Source of the DNA: Plasmodiophora brassicae
Taxonomy: Eukaryota; Endomyxa; Phytomyxea; Plasmodiophorida; Plasmodiophoridae
Length of the DNA stretch: 64,000 nt
Direction of reading: 5' to 3'
Assembly (NCBI GenBank): GCA_039704465.1
Contig: JASFAU010000003.1
Coordinates: 186,001 to 250,000 of the forward strand
The translations under genes and the position numbers were made by a program. Positions 10,645 through 21,758 of the stretch are shown in pieces. Position 1 is the first letter of the stretch; the number at the start of each line of letters is the position of its first letter. The notes under the pieces are model-generated. The model was not told the origin of the DNA, ran no database searches, and saw only the letters and a list, made by a program, of their open reading frames with translations.

Positions 10645-12208
10645 TTACGCCTCGGTGGTCGCCGGGGCGTCCGTCATCACAGTGTCAGTCTCCGGCCGCT
10701 CCTCGCCGCCTTCGGCTGTGGGCGCAGACTTGTTCTTGTCCTCGAGTTTGGACAGCTTCTCGAAGATGCCACCAAACGTGTTCCGCTCCTTAACTTGATG
10801 GGCCTTGACAACGGCTTTCGCTTTTGCAAGCAGTTGACTGACCGCCGCGTTTCGAGAGTCGACCTGCAGGGCGCTCTTGAGATCGACAATGGCCTCCTCG
10901 GCGTTACCGCCGGCCATCTGCGCCTGCGCGCGTCGGAACAACGCCTTGACGTTCTTCGGCTCGATCGTCAGCGCATCATCGCAGTTCTTCTTCGCAGCAG
11001 TGAACTCGCCAAGCTTGATGTTTGTCGCCGCCAAGTTGCTGTGAATCGACGCCATAAGCTCTTTCCCAGCGGCATCAAGATCCTGCATCGGTCATGGCTC
11101 AGCCCGACGGTTGACACAGCGTGACATACGGCAGTACCTTTTCGTATTGCAGGTGGTCATGCGCACCTTTGTACGCCTTCAACGCCTGTGGCCAGAGCCC
11201 CAGCTTGAAGATCTCGTTGCCCGTCTGCTTGCGCTTTTCGGCGTACTCGACCTTCTGCTCCTTCGTCATGGCCCACTTGTCGGGTCCCTTCTCGAACGAA
11301 TGCAGTTGGACCGTAGCCTCAAGCGTTGCGTTGGAGGGGACGCCAAGTTTCGTGTTCCCAGTTGCTCCTGTGTGAGAGCGTGAGCACAATCGTAGGCATC
11401 CCCAGCGACAAGCAACCTACCGTAGCCGTATGACGGTTTGATCTGGGCTTCACAGGCCTCGCCAGCCTTCATTGATTTGATGACTTGCTCCAGTCCATCG
11501 CAAACAGACGAATCCAGGCACAACTGAACGGTCGCCTCCTTCCTCTCATCGACGACGCTACCGTCGCACCTGAGCGCGAACGACACGACACACGTGGCAT
11601 AGTCGTTGGGCTGGCTCAGCTCAGACGCGGGCGCCGCTGTCGTCACTTTCTTCATAACGCCACCATCGCTAGTGACGTTTACTTTGTCGGTCCAGTCAAT
11701 CAACTCAATCTGCAGCAGCGTTCGTTAGCGTAATGCCAGATTTTCAGCCATGGCTCGCACCGACCTCAAACTGAAGCGTTGCGTTCGCCGGGATCTTCGG
11801 CGGGGAGCCTGCCTCGCCATACGCGTATTCGGGAGCGCATACAAGCTTGCAAACCTCACCCCGCTTCATGGTTGCGACACCTGCGATTCGGGTTACGCGC
11901 TGCACAGCTGACGAATACGACGACGTATGACACCTTGATCCCACGCTTTGATAACGGAGCCCTTGCCGATCGTGAACTCGAATGGGTCCGCCCGATCACG
12001 ACTGGAGTCGAACTTGGTTCCGTCGAGCAACGTCCCAACATAGTGCACTGCACGCCAAGGTCACTATCGTCATGGCACTCCCGTACGGTCGGTAGCCATC
12101 AACCATACCGGTAACCTTGCTGTTCGGAGGAGGCGATTCAGTGCCTTCGCCCTCCTTCAACACGATCTTCTTAATGCCGCCATCGCCAGAAATGTCAACC
12201 TCGGCCAT
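10645..12208 (-). CDS. Two-FKBP plus TPR immunophilin (FKBP52/ROF1-like)
   Basis: Six exons: complement(10645..11082, 11138..11367, 11421..11709, 11765..11880, 11934..12047, 12109..12208), introns 53-61 nt, 428 residues. First FKBP domain about residues 8-110 ([19 protein letters not shown], then [15 protein letters not shown]); second FKBP-like domain about 115-235; then TPR helices ([35 protein letters not shown]), ending in an acidic tail. Prolyl isomerases of this layout dock on the EEVD tail of Hsp90 and are often heat-induced. Consistent with that, two GAAnnTTC dyads lie about 92-111 bp upstream (12300-12319). Confidence 0.92.
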
Positions 12209-12757
12209 CGGTACGAAAGCGTTCGGTGCACGCCTTGGACGTGAAGCAAAATGCAGAGTGCCGCGCAGTCCGAGGGCCGATTTCGACCCACCAGTCCGGG
12301 AACGTTCCGGGGAACATTCCCGCGACCTGGCCGCCCGTTGCTGCCAGCAGGTTCGCAAGTTGTTTGCTGGTCGACTTCGCTGGTTGTTTGATGATCGATT
12401 TTAGAGGCACCTGCTGTTCTCATGAAGGCCCGGGCGCTTGACACGTCTGACATGTCAGCTACAGTCTCCCGGGTGTACCTGTTTCATGCGCGCGGTACAG
12501 TATCACATGCAGGCGTTGACTTCCCAAGAGACGAATCTCGAACAGGGACCGGTAGTGCAATAGCGGTGTGTTCGAGATTGTGCCTGTCGCGGTGGACAGG
12601 CCGCTGTCGTTCCCAGGTCCCAATTTAGCCCGACTGCAGCGCCGCACGTGACCCTAAATTGGAGTTGCGCCGTCACGCAGTCGCCGCCGTGACTCGGGGA
12701 GGACAGGCGGAGCTGCCGTTTGGCGCACGCACACAGCGTCACCGCCATATTGACCAA
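12209..12757. other. Intergenic region between divergent genes
   Basis: Upstream region shared by the FKBP-TPR gene (minus) and the membrane-protein gene (plus). Apart from the heat-shock-like dyads at 12300-12319 I see no gene; short frames here are unconserved. Confidence 0.5.
12300..12319. promoter_or_regulatory. Candidate heat-shock element upstream of FKBP-TPR gene
   Basis: Two GAAnnTTC dyads (GAAcgTTC and GAAcaTTC) are separated by four bases. The standard HSE spacing is two, so the fit is imperfect. The right half lies in a 13-base word, cggggaacattcc, that recurs upstream of the 38.2-kb gene at a similar distance from its start. Confidence 0.4.
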
Positions 12758-14918
12758 ATGGCGGGCGGCACGCTGATGCTGCTGGCGGCGTCGCTGGCAG
12801 CCATTGCTGGCGCCACGCTCGAGGTACCGGACTTCGATGCCGTCCAGGAACTGAACGTCGTGGGCGACAAACCGGACAACGCCTCGAACTGGTTGACAAC
12901 GGGCGACGCCCGGAGTCGAGTGCACACATTGTATGTCTGCTGTGTAGAGGACTGCACCGCCATGCTTAAATAATGAGCAGAATCGTATACGAGGGCTGGG
13001 ACGCTGCTCCGCGTATCGAGAGAGCACTCGGGGATATGCGGAAAGTTCGCCATATGACGTATGTCTCCGTCCACTGTGCCGCCCTCTCATTCTTGATTAA
13101 CGCTATGGTCAGAATAACGGGTGTGGACCTGGAGACCCCTGTGGACACGTGGATGCTCAAAGGTACAGGATGGTACGATCAGGTCGTACGAGGGCGTGCA
13201 CCAATGGCATCCATCAAGGTAACGGGGAAATCGTTGCGAACGTTGCCTTTCGCACAGGGTGATCCCTTCAACGACATCATGTATATACGTGCGACTTGCA
13301 CCGTTATAGGGCAACCTCTGAACGTGTGCTTGCAGTCTGGCATTCAAGCCGCGAATCCCTGACTTTACCGAGTTTACGTATACGATTTATAGGAAAGAGG
13401 ACAAGCCAAACGCTAGCTGGGATGCCAACACCGTCCTGGGCGTGCGTGTCGTCACCGAAGGCAATCTCGTTCGTCAGCTCGAGACGTCAACATACTGTAT
13501 CCCATTCGTCGAACTTCTCGAAAGTCTCTCCGAAAAGGCGCTCAGGAAATCTTGCTTTGATCTGGTGAGGGAGGCCGTCTGGTGCTCCAAACTCGCAATA
13601 CTAATGTCGTGAGTACAGTTCTACATCAAGCCCGACAATGAACCCATGTTCTCCCTGCCGATGAGCTTTGGTTCCGTCTTGATCCAGGACGTTCCCGCCA
13701 GGTTGATCCAGTGAGTGGAATCATGCCGACACCCGCGGGTGCTTCTTTTCTGAGCGTGTTTAGGATGGTTCCGGTCCTCGGTAAGAAAGTCGTGACCGTT
13801 GTGCCAGTCACCATCACGATGATGGTTAACCTGACGGACGTCACTTCCGTACCGGGGTTCACCTGGAAACGCAGGTACAAACCAGATCGCCTGTCAGTTC
13901 AACTTAAGCCCCTGACTGCGCCCTGCTTCTCAGGAGCGATAACCCGCTGTCACAGCCATCCTCTTGTTCGGCCTCGTTAACGTCGATGTCAGTGTCGTTT
14001 GCGTTCAACCACTTTCCAGGGTTGAAAGTCCGAACATCGATGCGGGTGAAGTCGAGCGACTTTGAAGGCACGGAAATCCAGCAGACGATCGTCGAAAAGT
14101 TCCTGGACGTCATTGGGGCGCAAGAAGCGGGTTCCGTCGCTGAGAGCGACGTGGCCGCTCAGCTGTCCGAGCCCGAGGTTATGGCCGCTCTCCTTGACGT
14201 CGTGTCCCTGCAGACGTCCAATTTGTCGTCGCCCGACAATTCCTCAGCCGGCCTCGTCCGGGAAGCCCTGCATATAATGACGGACCAGATGCGCTTGGCC
14301 GATTTGGCACGGTCGGACGAAGACTCTGGCGTTGTCGATGACGCGAGTAGCGACCGGGAAGATGCGGTCGTGCCAGATCCGCTTTCTCCCATGACGCCAA
14401 TCTCGGACACGAGTTCGTCATCATCGGAGCCGGTCCAGGACACAACCGAGCCACCACCACCACCACCACCAGCACCACCATCACCACCATCACCACCTGT
14501 ACAGACAGGACAGTCACCTACGTCACCTGAGCCTCGACCGTGGGCGCCATCGGTGATGGCATTAGGTGTCCCTCTGCTGCTCGTGGCAGCATACGCCTCT
14601 GCAATGAACCGAGGTGGTCGCGATAAGCCACGTGGTCGACCCCGCTCCCCGTTTCATTCCCGACGTGTCCACATCGGCGTTATCGGGACCAGCATGGCGC
14701 TAACCGCGGCGCTGGCCGCCCTGGCCGCCAAACGCATCCCGCACCCGACGCCGGCGGCCCTGCCGCGCGTCCATCCGCCTGCGCAGCCGGTGCGCACCGG
14801 CCCCGGGCCCTCCGCCGTCATCGTCTGCCTGTCCGTGCTCGTCATCGGCGCCGCCGCCGTCTCCGTCTGCATGGCACGTCGGTCGCTGCAGCGCCTGAAG
14901 CAGAGGGCCGCCAAGTGA
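12758..14918 (+). CDS. Large signal-peptide membrane protein, family unrecognised
   Basis: Seven exons (12758..12930, 12981..13058, 13113..13280, 13336..13564, 13619..13710, 13764..13874, 13934..14918), introns 50-59 nt, 611 residues. The Met at 12758 starts a clear signal peptide (MAGGTLMLLAASLAAIAGA). Residues about 25-400 form a globular region of alternating beta-like segments with no motif I can name. A Ser/Asp-rich and then polyproline stretch follows (PPPPPPPAPPSPPSPP, near 14450-14500). Three hydrophobic segments are at the C-terminus (PSVMALGVPLLLVAAYA; VIGTSMALTAALAAL; VIVCLSVLVIGAAAVSV). Intron 4 has a good tactaat branch-point-like site. A distant lipid-binding START/VASt-like fold crossed my mind but is unsupported. 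Confidence 0.65.
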
Positions 14919-14955
14919 TCCCTCCCCCGTCGTCGTGCGCTGTGTATTGTGTTCC

Positions 14956-14961
14956 AATAAA
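14956..14961 (+). terminator. Poly(A) signal aataaa
   Basis: A canonical aataaa 38 bp after the stop of the preceding gene, before the next gene on the same strand. Confidence 0.5.
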
Positions 14962-15144
14962 AATGTGATCCCGTGGCGCATCGCGTTCGTCGCCCCCACT
15001 GCGCGAACGGCGCCATCTATTTTGGTCTCGGTGAGCAGTTTCGGGAACACAGGGCGAAACAGGCCCCCGGGGAATATCTGAGCACGTGACCCCGTGCGAA
15101 CATCAGCGGAGGCATGCGCCACCGCTACATACCGCGACAGCAGG

Positions 15145-16888
15145 ATGGTGTCGTCGGTGTCGAAACGGAACCGGGAGTCGTCGTCGTTCTCGCAGACGGT
15201 GTCCCCGGCGACGCGCGGCCGCGTGGACGACCGGAGCAGTCGCCGCCCGTCGAATGACTTTGTCGCGTTCCCGTCGCTGGCCGCGACGTCCCCGTCGGCG
15301 TTCTCGTTCCGCAGCGGGATGATATCGCCGCACGGGCACTTCCAGTTCTTCAACCTCGACGACGTCTTCGCCGACGACGACCGGGTCGCGGATCGCGACG
15401 CGGACGATGGCACCAAGGTGCACCTGGCGGTCATCTGTGCCCTGGCCCTGGTCCTCGCCCTGCCCAACAGCCTGATCGGTCCGTTCTTCCCGCGTGTCGC
15501 CCGGGAACACGGCATCGACATGACGATGATCGGCATCATCCAGTCCGTCTTCCCGTTCATCATGGTCGTAACCGGCGCGCCAATCGGCAAACGTACGTCG
15601 TGACCACGTCGCGACGTCACCCGTCCTCAATTAGCGTTATCCATGCAGTGATCACGCTGGTCGGCCCGAAGCCCGTTGTGATCGCCGGCGGCGTGCTGAC
15701 CGGGGTCGGGACGATGGCGTTCGCCCTGGTCGACCTGTTCGACGACGACGTGTTCGCCGGTGTCAGCACTGCGATTCGCATGGTGCAGGGCCTCGGCTGC
15801 GCCGCCTACATGTGCGCGTCGCAGTCCATGGTGATCTCGTTGTTCCCGAAGCGCGTCGCCAAGGTGTCGGGCGTCATCGAGGTCTGCGCCACCGCCGGGT
15901 ACATCATCGGGCCGATCGTCGGCGGCGTCCTGTTCCTATGGAAAGGCTTCCACGCACCGTTCATCGGTACGACGTCTCGCGTTCGCCGGGTTCCGATCCA
16001 GGCGTTGCTGATTCAGGGTTGCCGCAGCGGTTGGCGCCTGTAGCCTGGTCGTCCTGTTGCCGTTCGCGCTGTTCGCTCCACGACGAAGCCAGTCGCAACG
16101 CGGACGACCCAGCGAGGTCAGCATGCTGCATATCGTCTCGGCGCCGAACGTCCCGTTCGTCATCGTGGCCACCGTCTTCGGCATGGGCATCATCGCGTTC
16201 CTGGACATGGCCCTGGAGCCGGTCCTGTCCTCGGAAGGCATGTCCCAGGGCACGACGAACGCGGTCTTCGCCCTGGTCAGCATCGTGTACGCCGCACGTG
16301 ACCTGCTGCCATCTGTTTAGCGCATGGCTAACCCCCGGTTGGTTCAGCTATACGCTGGCGACCCCGATCGTGGGCCTGTGCTCGACGCTGGCGAACGCCC
16401 GGAGGATGATCTCAGCAGGGTTGCTGCTGATGGCGCTGTCCTGGGTCGTGTTCGCCCCGGCGCCGCTCGTCCCCGTTGCGTTCCCGGCGCAGGTCACCGG
16501 CGTCGCCAGCATGATCGTCGGGTTCTCCATGGCGTCGATGCCCGTCCTGCCGCTACTGCTGTTCCTGACCGAGGACCTGGGCCACGGGTCCTCCGACGTC
16601 CTGTCGGGCGTGCTGTCGGCCGCGTACGGCCTGGGCGAGATCGTCTTCCCCATCGTCGGCGGGTTCCTCTTCGACACGGTCGGCATCCGGCTCGGGGCCG
16701 TCTGCATCGCCGCCTCCGTCACCCTGGTCGCCCTGGTCATCGTCGTGCAGCGCGACGCTCGGTACGTGGAGTTCCAGGACCAGATGGCGCGGCACCCGTC
16801 GCCCAGGCAAGCGGACGTCGGCGACGACGTCAAGATAAAGCGCGTCGCATCGCTGACCATAGACCTGGCCTCGACGTGCACCGCATGA
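15145..16888 (+). CDS. Major facilitator transporter A (SLC18B1-like)
   Basis: Four exons (15145..15592, 15649..15966, 16028..16286, 16348..16888; introns 56, 61 and 61 nt), 521 residues. A hydrophilic, acidic cytosolic N-terminus of about 90 residues precedes 12 predicted membrane helices. Helix 1 is AVICALALVLALPNSLIGPFF and is followed by FPRVAREHG; the loop 2-3 region GPKPVV and the helix 4-5 region IRMVQGLGCAA fit the MFS family closest to vesicular amine/polyamine carriers. The substrate is unknown. It is a tandem duplicate of the next gene, about 75% alike by eye in the membrane region. The third intron is absent from its twin, so it was gained here or lost there. Confidence 0.85.
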
Positions 16889-16993
16889 TAAAGGATGCAT
16901 GCCCGTCCATTCAATCGTTTGGCGTTCGCGCTGGGCGACAGCGAATATCTGCGACGAGTGGGGGGCAGAAGTGGGGCACGCGCCCCACCCGTC

Positions 16994-18727
16994 ATGTCGT
17001 CGGTGTCGAAATGGAACCGGGACTTCCTGTCCCAGTTGCCGTCGCCCGTCGCCCGGTCGTTCAGCGATCGCAGCACCGTCGTCGGCGATAGCGAGACGCA
17101 CAGCTGCCGGCGCCCCTCGCACGACTTTGCTGCGTTCCCGTCGTTCCCGTCGTCGCCGTCGTTCTCCTGCCAGAGCGAGCGCGCCGCCGCCGTCTCCTCG
17201 CCGGTGTCCTCGCCGGGGCGCGCCGCCGCCCACTATTTCTACCCGCATGACGTCTTCATAGACGACGACGCGTCCGACGGGGCCGCCGCCGACGTCGTCT
17301 GCGACGGCAGCAGGGCGCACCTGGCGGTCATCTGCGCCCTGGCCCTGGTCCTCGCCCTGCCCAACAGCCTGATCGGCCCGTTCTTCCCGCGGGTCGCCCG
17401 GGAGCACGGCATCTCCATGATGCTGGTCGGCGCCATCCAGTCCATCTTCCCGCTGATCATGTTCATGACCGGCCCGTTCATCGCGAAGCGTACGTCCGCG
17501 CGCGCCTTGGCACGCCGCCCATCGATGAATAACCGCCATGTTGTCGTTGCAGTCGTGACGCTGATCGGCCCGAAGCCCGTTGTGGTCGCCGGCGGCGTCC
17601 TGACCGGCCTGGCCACGGTCGCGTTCGCGCTCGTCGACCTAGTCGACGGCGAGACGTTCGCGGCGGTCTGCATCGCGATCCGGATGGTGCAGGGGCTCGG
17701 CTGCGCCGCCTACGGGTGCGCGTCGCAGTCGATGATCCTGACGCTGTTCCCGAAGCACGTCGCCAAGGTGTCGGGCGTCATCGAGGTCTGCGCGTCCGCC
17801 GGCTACATCATCGGGCCGATCATGGGCGGCGTCCTGTTCCGGTGGCGCGGGTTTCGCGCCCCGTTTGTTGGTACTCCTAGCGCCACGTCGGTCTGCATCG
17901 CGTGTCTGACGCTGCCCCCTCCGAATTCAGTCGTCGGCCTATGCAGCCTCGTCGCCATGCTGCCCCTGATGCTGTTCGCCCCTCGGCGCAAGCAGTCGCA
18001 GCGGGGCCGGCCCAGCGAGGTCGGCACGATCCACATCATCACGGCGCCGAACGTGCCGTTCGTGCTCGTCGCGACCGTCTTCGGCATGGGCGTCATCGGG
18101 TTCCTGGACATGGCGCTGGAGCCCGTCCTGTCCAGGGAGGGGATATCGCCGGGGACCACCAACGCCGTCTTCGTCCTGATCAGCGTCGTCTACGCGATCG
18201 CGACGCCGATCGTCGGCATGTACTCGACGCTGTCGAACGCGCGGCCGATGATGGCCGCCGGCCTGCTGATGATGGCCGCCTCGTGGGTCATGTTCGCGCC
18301 GGCGCCGTTCGTGCCGGTCCAGTTCCCGATCCAGGTCGCCGCGGTCACCTTCATGACCATCGGGTTCGCCATGGCGCTGATGCCCGTCCTCCCGCTGATG
18401 CTGTTCCTCACCGATGGCCTCGGCCACGGGTCCTCCGACGTCCTGTCCGGCGTCCTGTCGGCGTCGTACGGCCTGGGTGAGATCTTCGGCCCCATCATCG
18501 GCGGGTTCATGTTCGACACGGTCGGCATTCGCGTCGGATCCGTCTTCATCGGCGCCTCCGTCACCCTGGTCGCCTTGGTCGTTGTCATGCAGCGCGACGA
18601 CCGGTACGACGAGTACCAGGAGCGGATGGCGCGCAGCGAGACAACCGTCTCGCCGCCTTACGTCCCCCTCGAGGACGACCATGGCGGCCTACGACCCCTG
18701 CTTGGATCGCCAAACTCGCTTCCATAA
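16994..18727 (+). CDS. Major facilitator transporter B (tandem paralogue)
   Basis: Three exons (16994..17489, 17553..17870, 17931..18727), 536 residues. Start MSSVSKWNRDF matches MVSSVSKRNRE of transporter A. Both introns (63 and 60 nt) are multiples of three and stop-free, so the unspliced frame stays open for 610 codons; alignment with the neighbour shows they are introns. Same MFS landmarks as the twin, with a short C-terminal cytosolic tail. The two introns occupy the same positions and phases as the first two in transporter A. Confidence 0.87.
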   Translation: MSSVSKWNRDFLSQLPSPVARSFSDRSTVVGDSETHSCRRPSHDFAAFPSFPSSPSFSCQSERAAAVSSPVSSPGRAAAHYFYPHDVFIDDDASDGAAADVVCDGSRAHLAVICALALVLALPNSLIGPFFPRVAREHGISMMLVGAIQSIFPLIMFMTGPFIAKRTSARALARRPSMNNRHVVVAVVTLIGPKPVVVAGGVLTGLATVAFALVDLVDGETFAAVCIAIRMVQGLGCAAYGCASQSMILTLFPKHVAKVSGVIEVCASAGYIIGPIMGGVLFRWRGFRAPFVGTPSATSVCIACLTLPPPNSVVGLCSLVAMLPLMLFAPRRKQSQRGRPSEVGTIHIITAPNVPFVLVATVFGMGVIGFLDMALEPVLSREGISPGTTNAVFVLISVVYAIATPIVGMYSTLSNARPMMAAGLLMMAASWVMFAPAPFVPVQFPIQVAAVTFMTIGFAMALMPVLPLMLFLTDGLGHGSSDVLSGVLSASYGLGEIFGPIIGGFMFDTVGIRVGSVFIGASVTLVALVVVMQRDDRYDEYQERMARSETTVSPPYVPLEDDHGGLRPLLGSPNSLP

Positions 18728-18755
18728 CGTGTACACTGTACATAGGTGCCCATTG

Positions 18756-19617
18756 TTACGTTCCGTTATCCGCGTCCGATTCCGGCCCATAGACGAGCAG
18801 ACGAGCGCTGGTGTACGACCGGGCGAACGCAGCCCCCGCTTCGGTCGGTTGCGAGAAGGCGACCTGGGCGACGGGCACCGGGAGACCGAACGTCAGGTGC
18901 TGCCTGGCCGTGTCCAGCAACCACGACGCCAGTTTCTTCCTTCGTTGCCGGCCATGGACCCAGATGACATCCACGCCTGTAGCAGAGCGTTCACGTCAGC
19001 CGCGTCGTGCCTCACCACCAAGGGGGTCGGTACCAGGCCCCACCGAGTCTGGCGGGGACCGCGTTCCGTTCGCTGGGTGCCGCGCGAATGTTCGCCTCGT
19101 CGGGAACGTACGCCTTCGTCAACGGGCGGCATACAGCGCAGGCGGCCACTCGGTTGCTCTTTGTGGCGACGACGAAGAACAGCTGGTGGCCAGGGGCGAA
19201 TTGCAGGGGCGCTTCGCAGTCCATGCCGAGGTCTCGCTGCGCGCGACGAATGATCTGTTCGATGCTGCCCCGGGGGCGTTGCTGTTGAAGGCCAACGTGG
19301 ACGCGGTACAGCGCGAACGAATCGCGGGGGCCGTCCAGCAGGTCGACGATCTGCGATTTCTGCTGGGTGAATGCGACGCCCTCGACAATGGACGCATGGT
19401 AGACGGCGTGCTGTTTGTCGTCCTGCGGCTCGCCCTTCATGTACATCATGCCGCAGTCCGGGCAGCGCGTGCTCCCGATCGACGCCTGACCGACGTCCAA
19501 CCGCATCTGCACGAGGCGCTTCCCGCCGCCATCACCGCCGCCCGTCTTCGCCTTCTTCGTCGGCCGGCGCCCGGTTCCGCCACGACCGCGCCGCATCAGC
19601 GCATCCAGCGCTGACAT
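18756..19617 (-). CDS. ESCO: ESCO/Eco1 cohesin N-acetyltransferase
   Basis: Two exons: complement(18756..18976, 19044..19617), 67-nt intron, 264 residues. Eco1/Ctf7 acetylates the cohesin subunit SMC3 in S phase. Seen here: a basic N-terminus; the C2H2 finger CPDCGMMY...HAVYH (about residues 52-75), typical of ESCO; and a C-terminal GNAT domain with IWVHGRQRRKKLASWLLD and the diagnostic VAFSQPTEAGAAFARSY. The family's acetyl-CoA loop usually reads RRKGIA; here it is RRKKLA, so the glycine is replaced by lysine. The tail after LLVYG is short. Family assignment is firm; activity is uncertain because of the loop change. Confidence 0.9.
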
Positions 19618-19890
19618 CTTTAGCGCAATGGCGACTCACTCCGGGCCGAGACGATCGCCTTCGTAGGCAGCCGCGCTTTGACCTTCGCAAGACGCTCACT
19701 CGCGTCGCGTATGATATATCACGTCCACACACGGGAGCGCATGAATGTGTGTGTGTAGGCCTTATGTACGTTTCGTTGTTCGGCACGTGGCTACTACCAT
19801 AAGCGCGGCGGGCGGACGCGTGAGTGCGTCACGGAGTCCGTGACGGCATTCACGGAGCAGTGTGTTCCTTCTGGCCTGGGCAGAATCGCC

Positions 19891-21609
19891 ATGTCGGGGC
19901 TGTACGTCCTCTACGAATCGGCGGCCGGCGTGTCGCTGTTCCAATGCGACCAAGTCGATGAGATCGCCATCGGTGACATCCAGAAGTCGATCACGGACCT
20001 GCAACGGTTCGGGACGATGGTCACGCTGAAGGCGTTCGCGCCGTTTACGAACGCAGAGATGGCGTTGGAGAACATCAACGCCGTTTCGGAAGGGACGGTG
20101 ACGCCGTTCCTGGCCGCGTTCCTCGAGCAGAATCTGCCGAAGGTGTCGTCCAAGTCGTCGAAGAAGTCGGCTTGGAAGCTGGGCGTCCAGGAAGCGAAAC
20201 TCGGCGGGTCGATCCAGGAGTCCTTGTCGATCCCGTGTGAATCGACCCAGCGCATCCTGGAGATCGTTCGTGGCATTCGCATGCACTTCCTGCACTACGT
20301 CAAGGGCCTCGGCCGCGCGGATATCGCCCAGGCCCAGCTGGGCCTCGCCCACTCCTACTCCCGTAGCAAGGTCAAATTCAACGTGAACCGTGTGGACAAC
20401 ATGGTCATCCAGGCGATCGCCACGCTGGACCAGCTGGACAAGGACCTGAACACGTTCTCGATGCGGTGCCGGGAATGGTACGGGTGGCATTTCCCCGAGC
20501 TGGCCAAGCTGGCCACCGACAACGTCATGTTCGCGAAGGTGGCGTACACGCTCGGCGACCGGAAACGGATATCTGCGAACGCGGCCGACAACGCTGACCT
20601 GCTCAACGAGCTGACGGACGTCACCGGCGACATGAAGCTGGCACAGGACATGATCAACGCCGGTCGCACCAGCATGGGCACCGACATCAGCAACGTGGAC
20701 CTGGACCAGATCAAAATGTTCGCCGAGAAGGTGGCGTCGTTGAGCGCATACCGCGTTCAGCTGTTCGCCTACCTGCAGTCGAAGATGTCGGCGTGTGCCC
20801 CGAACCTGACCGCGCTCATCGGTGAGCTCGTCGGCGCCCGTCTGATCTCGCACGCCGGATCGTTGACGAACCTGGCCAAGTACCCGGCGTCGACTGTCCA
20901 GATCCTGGGCGCCGAGAAGGCGCTGTTCCGCGCGCTGAAGACGAAGGGCAACACGCCCAAGTACGGGCTGATCTTCAACTCGACGTTCATCGGGCAGGCG
21001 GCGCCGAAGAACAAGGGACGTATCTCAAGGTACCTGGCCAACAAGTGCTCGATGGCGTCCCGTATCGATTCGTTCAGCGACGTGGCGACGGACGCGTACG
21101 GACGCATGCTGAAGGACCAGGTCGACGAGCGGTTGGCGTTCTACAACACGGGTGTGGCGCCCAGGAAGAACATTGACGTCATGACGGAGGTCGCAGAGTC
21201 GCTGCGGAAGACGGAAGATGAGAGTGGCGACGATAAGGTGTCCAAGAAGCGAAAGAAGGACCAAGTCGAGGCGGAGGCGGCTGATGATGACGCGAAGAAG
21301 GCTAAGAAGGAGAAGAAGAAGCAGAAGAAGGATCAGGTCGTCGCGGACGAAGCGGAACCGGCAGCGAAGAAGTCCAAGAAGGAGAAGAAGCAGAAGAAGG
21401 ATGAGGAGATGCAGGTGGAGACGACTCCTGAAGCGCAGCCGGTCGAGGAGCGGGAGACAGAAACAGCGGCACCTGCATCGAAGGATAAGAAGAAAAAGAA
21501 GACGGAGAAGAAGGAGAAGGCAAAGCAGCCGGACGCTCAGGCTGTTGACGAAGGCACGAAGGAAAAGAAGAGCAAGAAGAAAACCGCGAAGAAGTCCAAG
21601 GCACAGTGA
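19891..21609 (+). CDS. NOP56: NOP56, box C/D snoRNP core protein
   Basis: Intronless, 572 residues. Nop56 pairs with Nop58 on box C/D snoRNAs that guide 2'-O-methylation of rRNA in the nucleolus. N-terminal NOP5NT domain (1-70, with [11 protein letters not shown]), the coiled coil containing [21 protein letters not shown], then the NOP domain with [18 protein letters not shown] and [20 protein letters not shown], nearly identical to other eukaryotes. The last 120 residues are KKxK-type lysine-rich repeats, usual for the family. The start at 19891 fits the conserved N-terminus; an upstream in-frame ATG at 19840 would add 17 unconserved residues. Confidence 0.97.
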   Translation: MSGLYVLYESAAGVSLFQCDQVDEIAIGDIQKSITDLQRFGTMVTLKAFAPFTNAEMALENINAVSEGTVTPFLAAFLEQNLPKVSSKSSKKSAWKLGVQEAKLGGSIQESLSIPCESTQRILEIVRGIRMHFLHYVKGLGRADIAQAQLGLAHSYSRSKVKFNVNRVDNMVIQAIATLDQLDKDLNTFSMRCREWYGWHFPELAKLATDNVMFAKVAYTLGDRKRISANAADNADLLNELTDVTGDMKLAQDMINAGRTSMGTDISNVDLDQIKMFAEKVASLSAYRVQLFAYLQSKMSACAPNLTALIGELVGARLISHAGSLTNLAKYPASTVQILGAEKALFRALKTKGNTPKYGLIFNSTFIGQAAPKNKGRISRYLANKCSMASRIDSFSDVATDAYGRMLKDQVDERLAFYNTGVAPRKNIDVMTEVAESLRKTEDESGDDKVSKKRKKDQVEAEAADDDAKKAKKEKKKQKKDQVVADEAEPAAKKSKKEKKQKKDEEMQVETTPEAQPVEERETETAAPASKDKKKKKTEKKEKAKQPDAQAVDEGTKEKKSKKKTAKKSKAQ

Positions 21610-21758
21610 TGAATTTTACCATCGACTCTTGTGTTATTCATACAATCGTCTATATGTCATTGTCTTCAGCGTGTCAATGACCTGCCCATGTCGTCGAGAG
21701 AATGCTGCCCTGTTTATTGACGGGAATATCGGGGACGACGAGCTGACTGAAGTGCGCA

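Noticed and set aside
13163..13218. Candidate intron in the membrane-protein gene that would create a VASt-like segment
   Set aside because: Removing it leads to a stop codon (tga) shortly downstream. The unspliced frame joins correctly to the next exon through the 13281-13335 intron instead.
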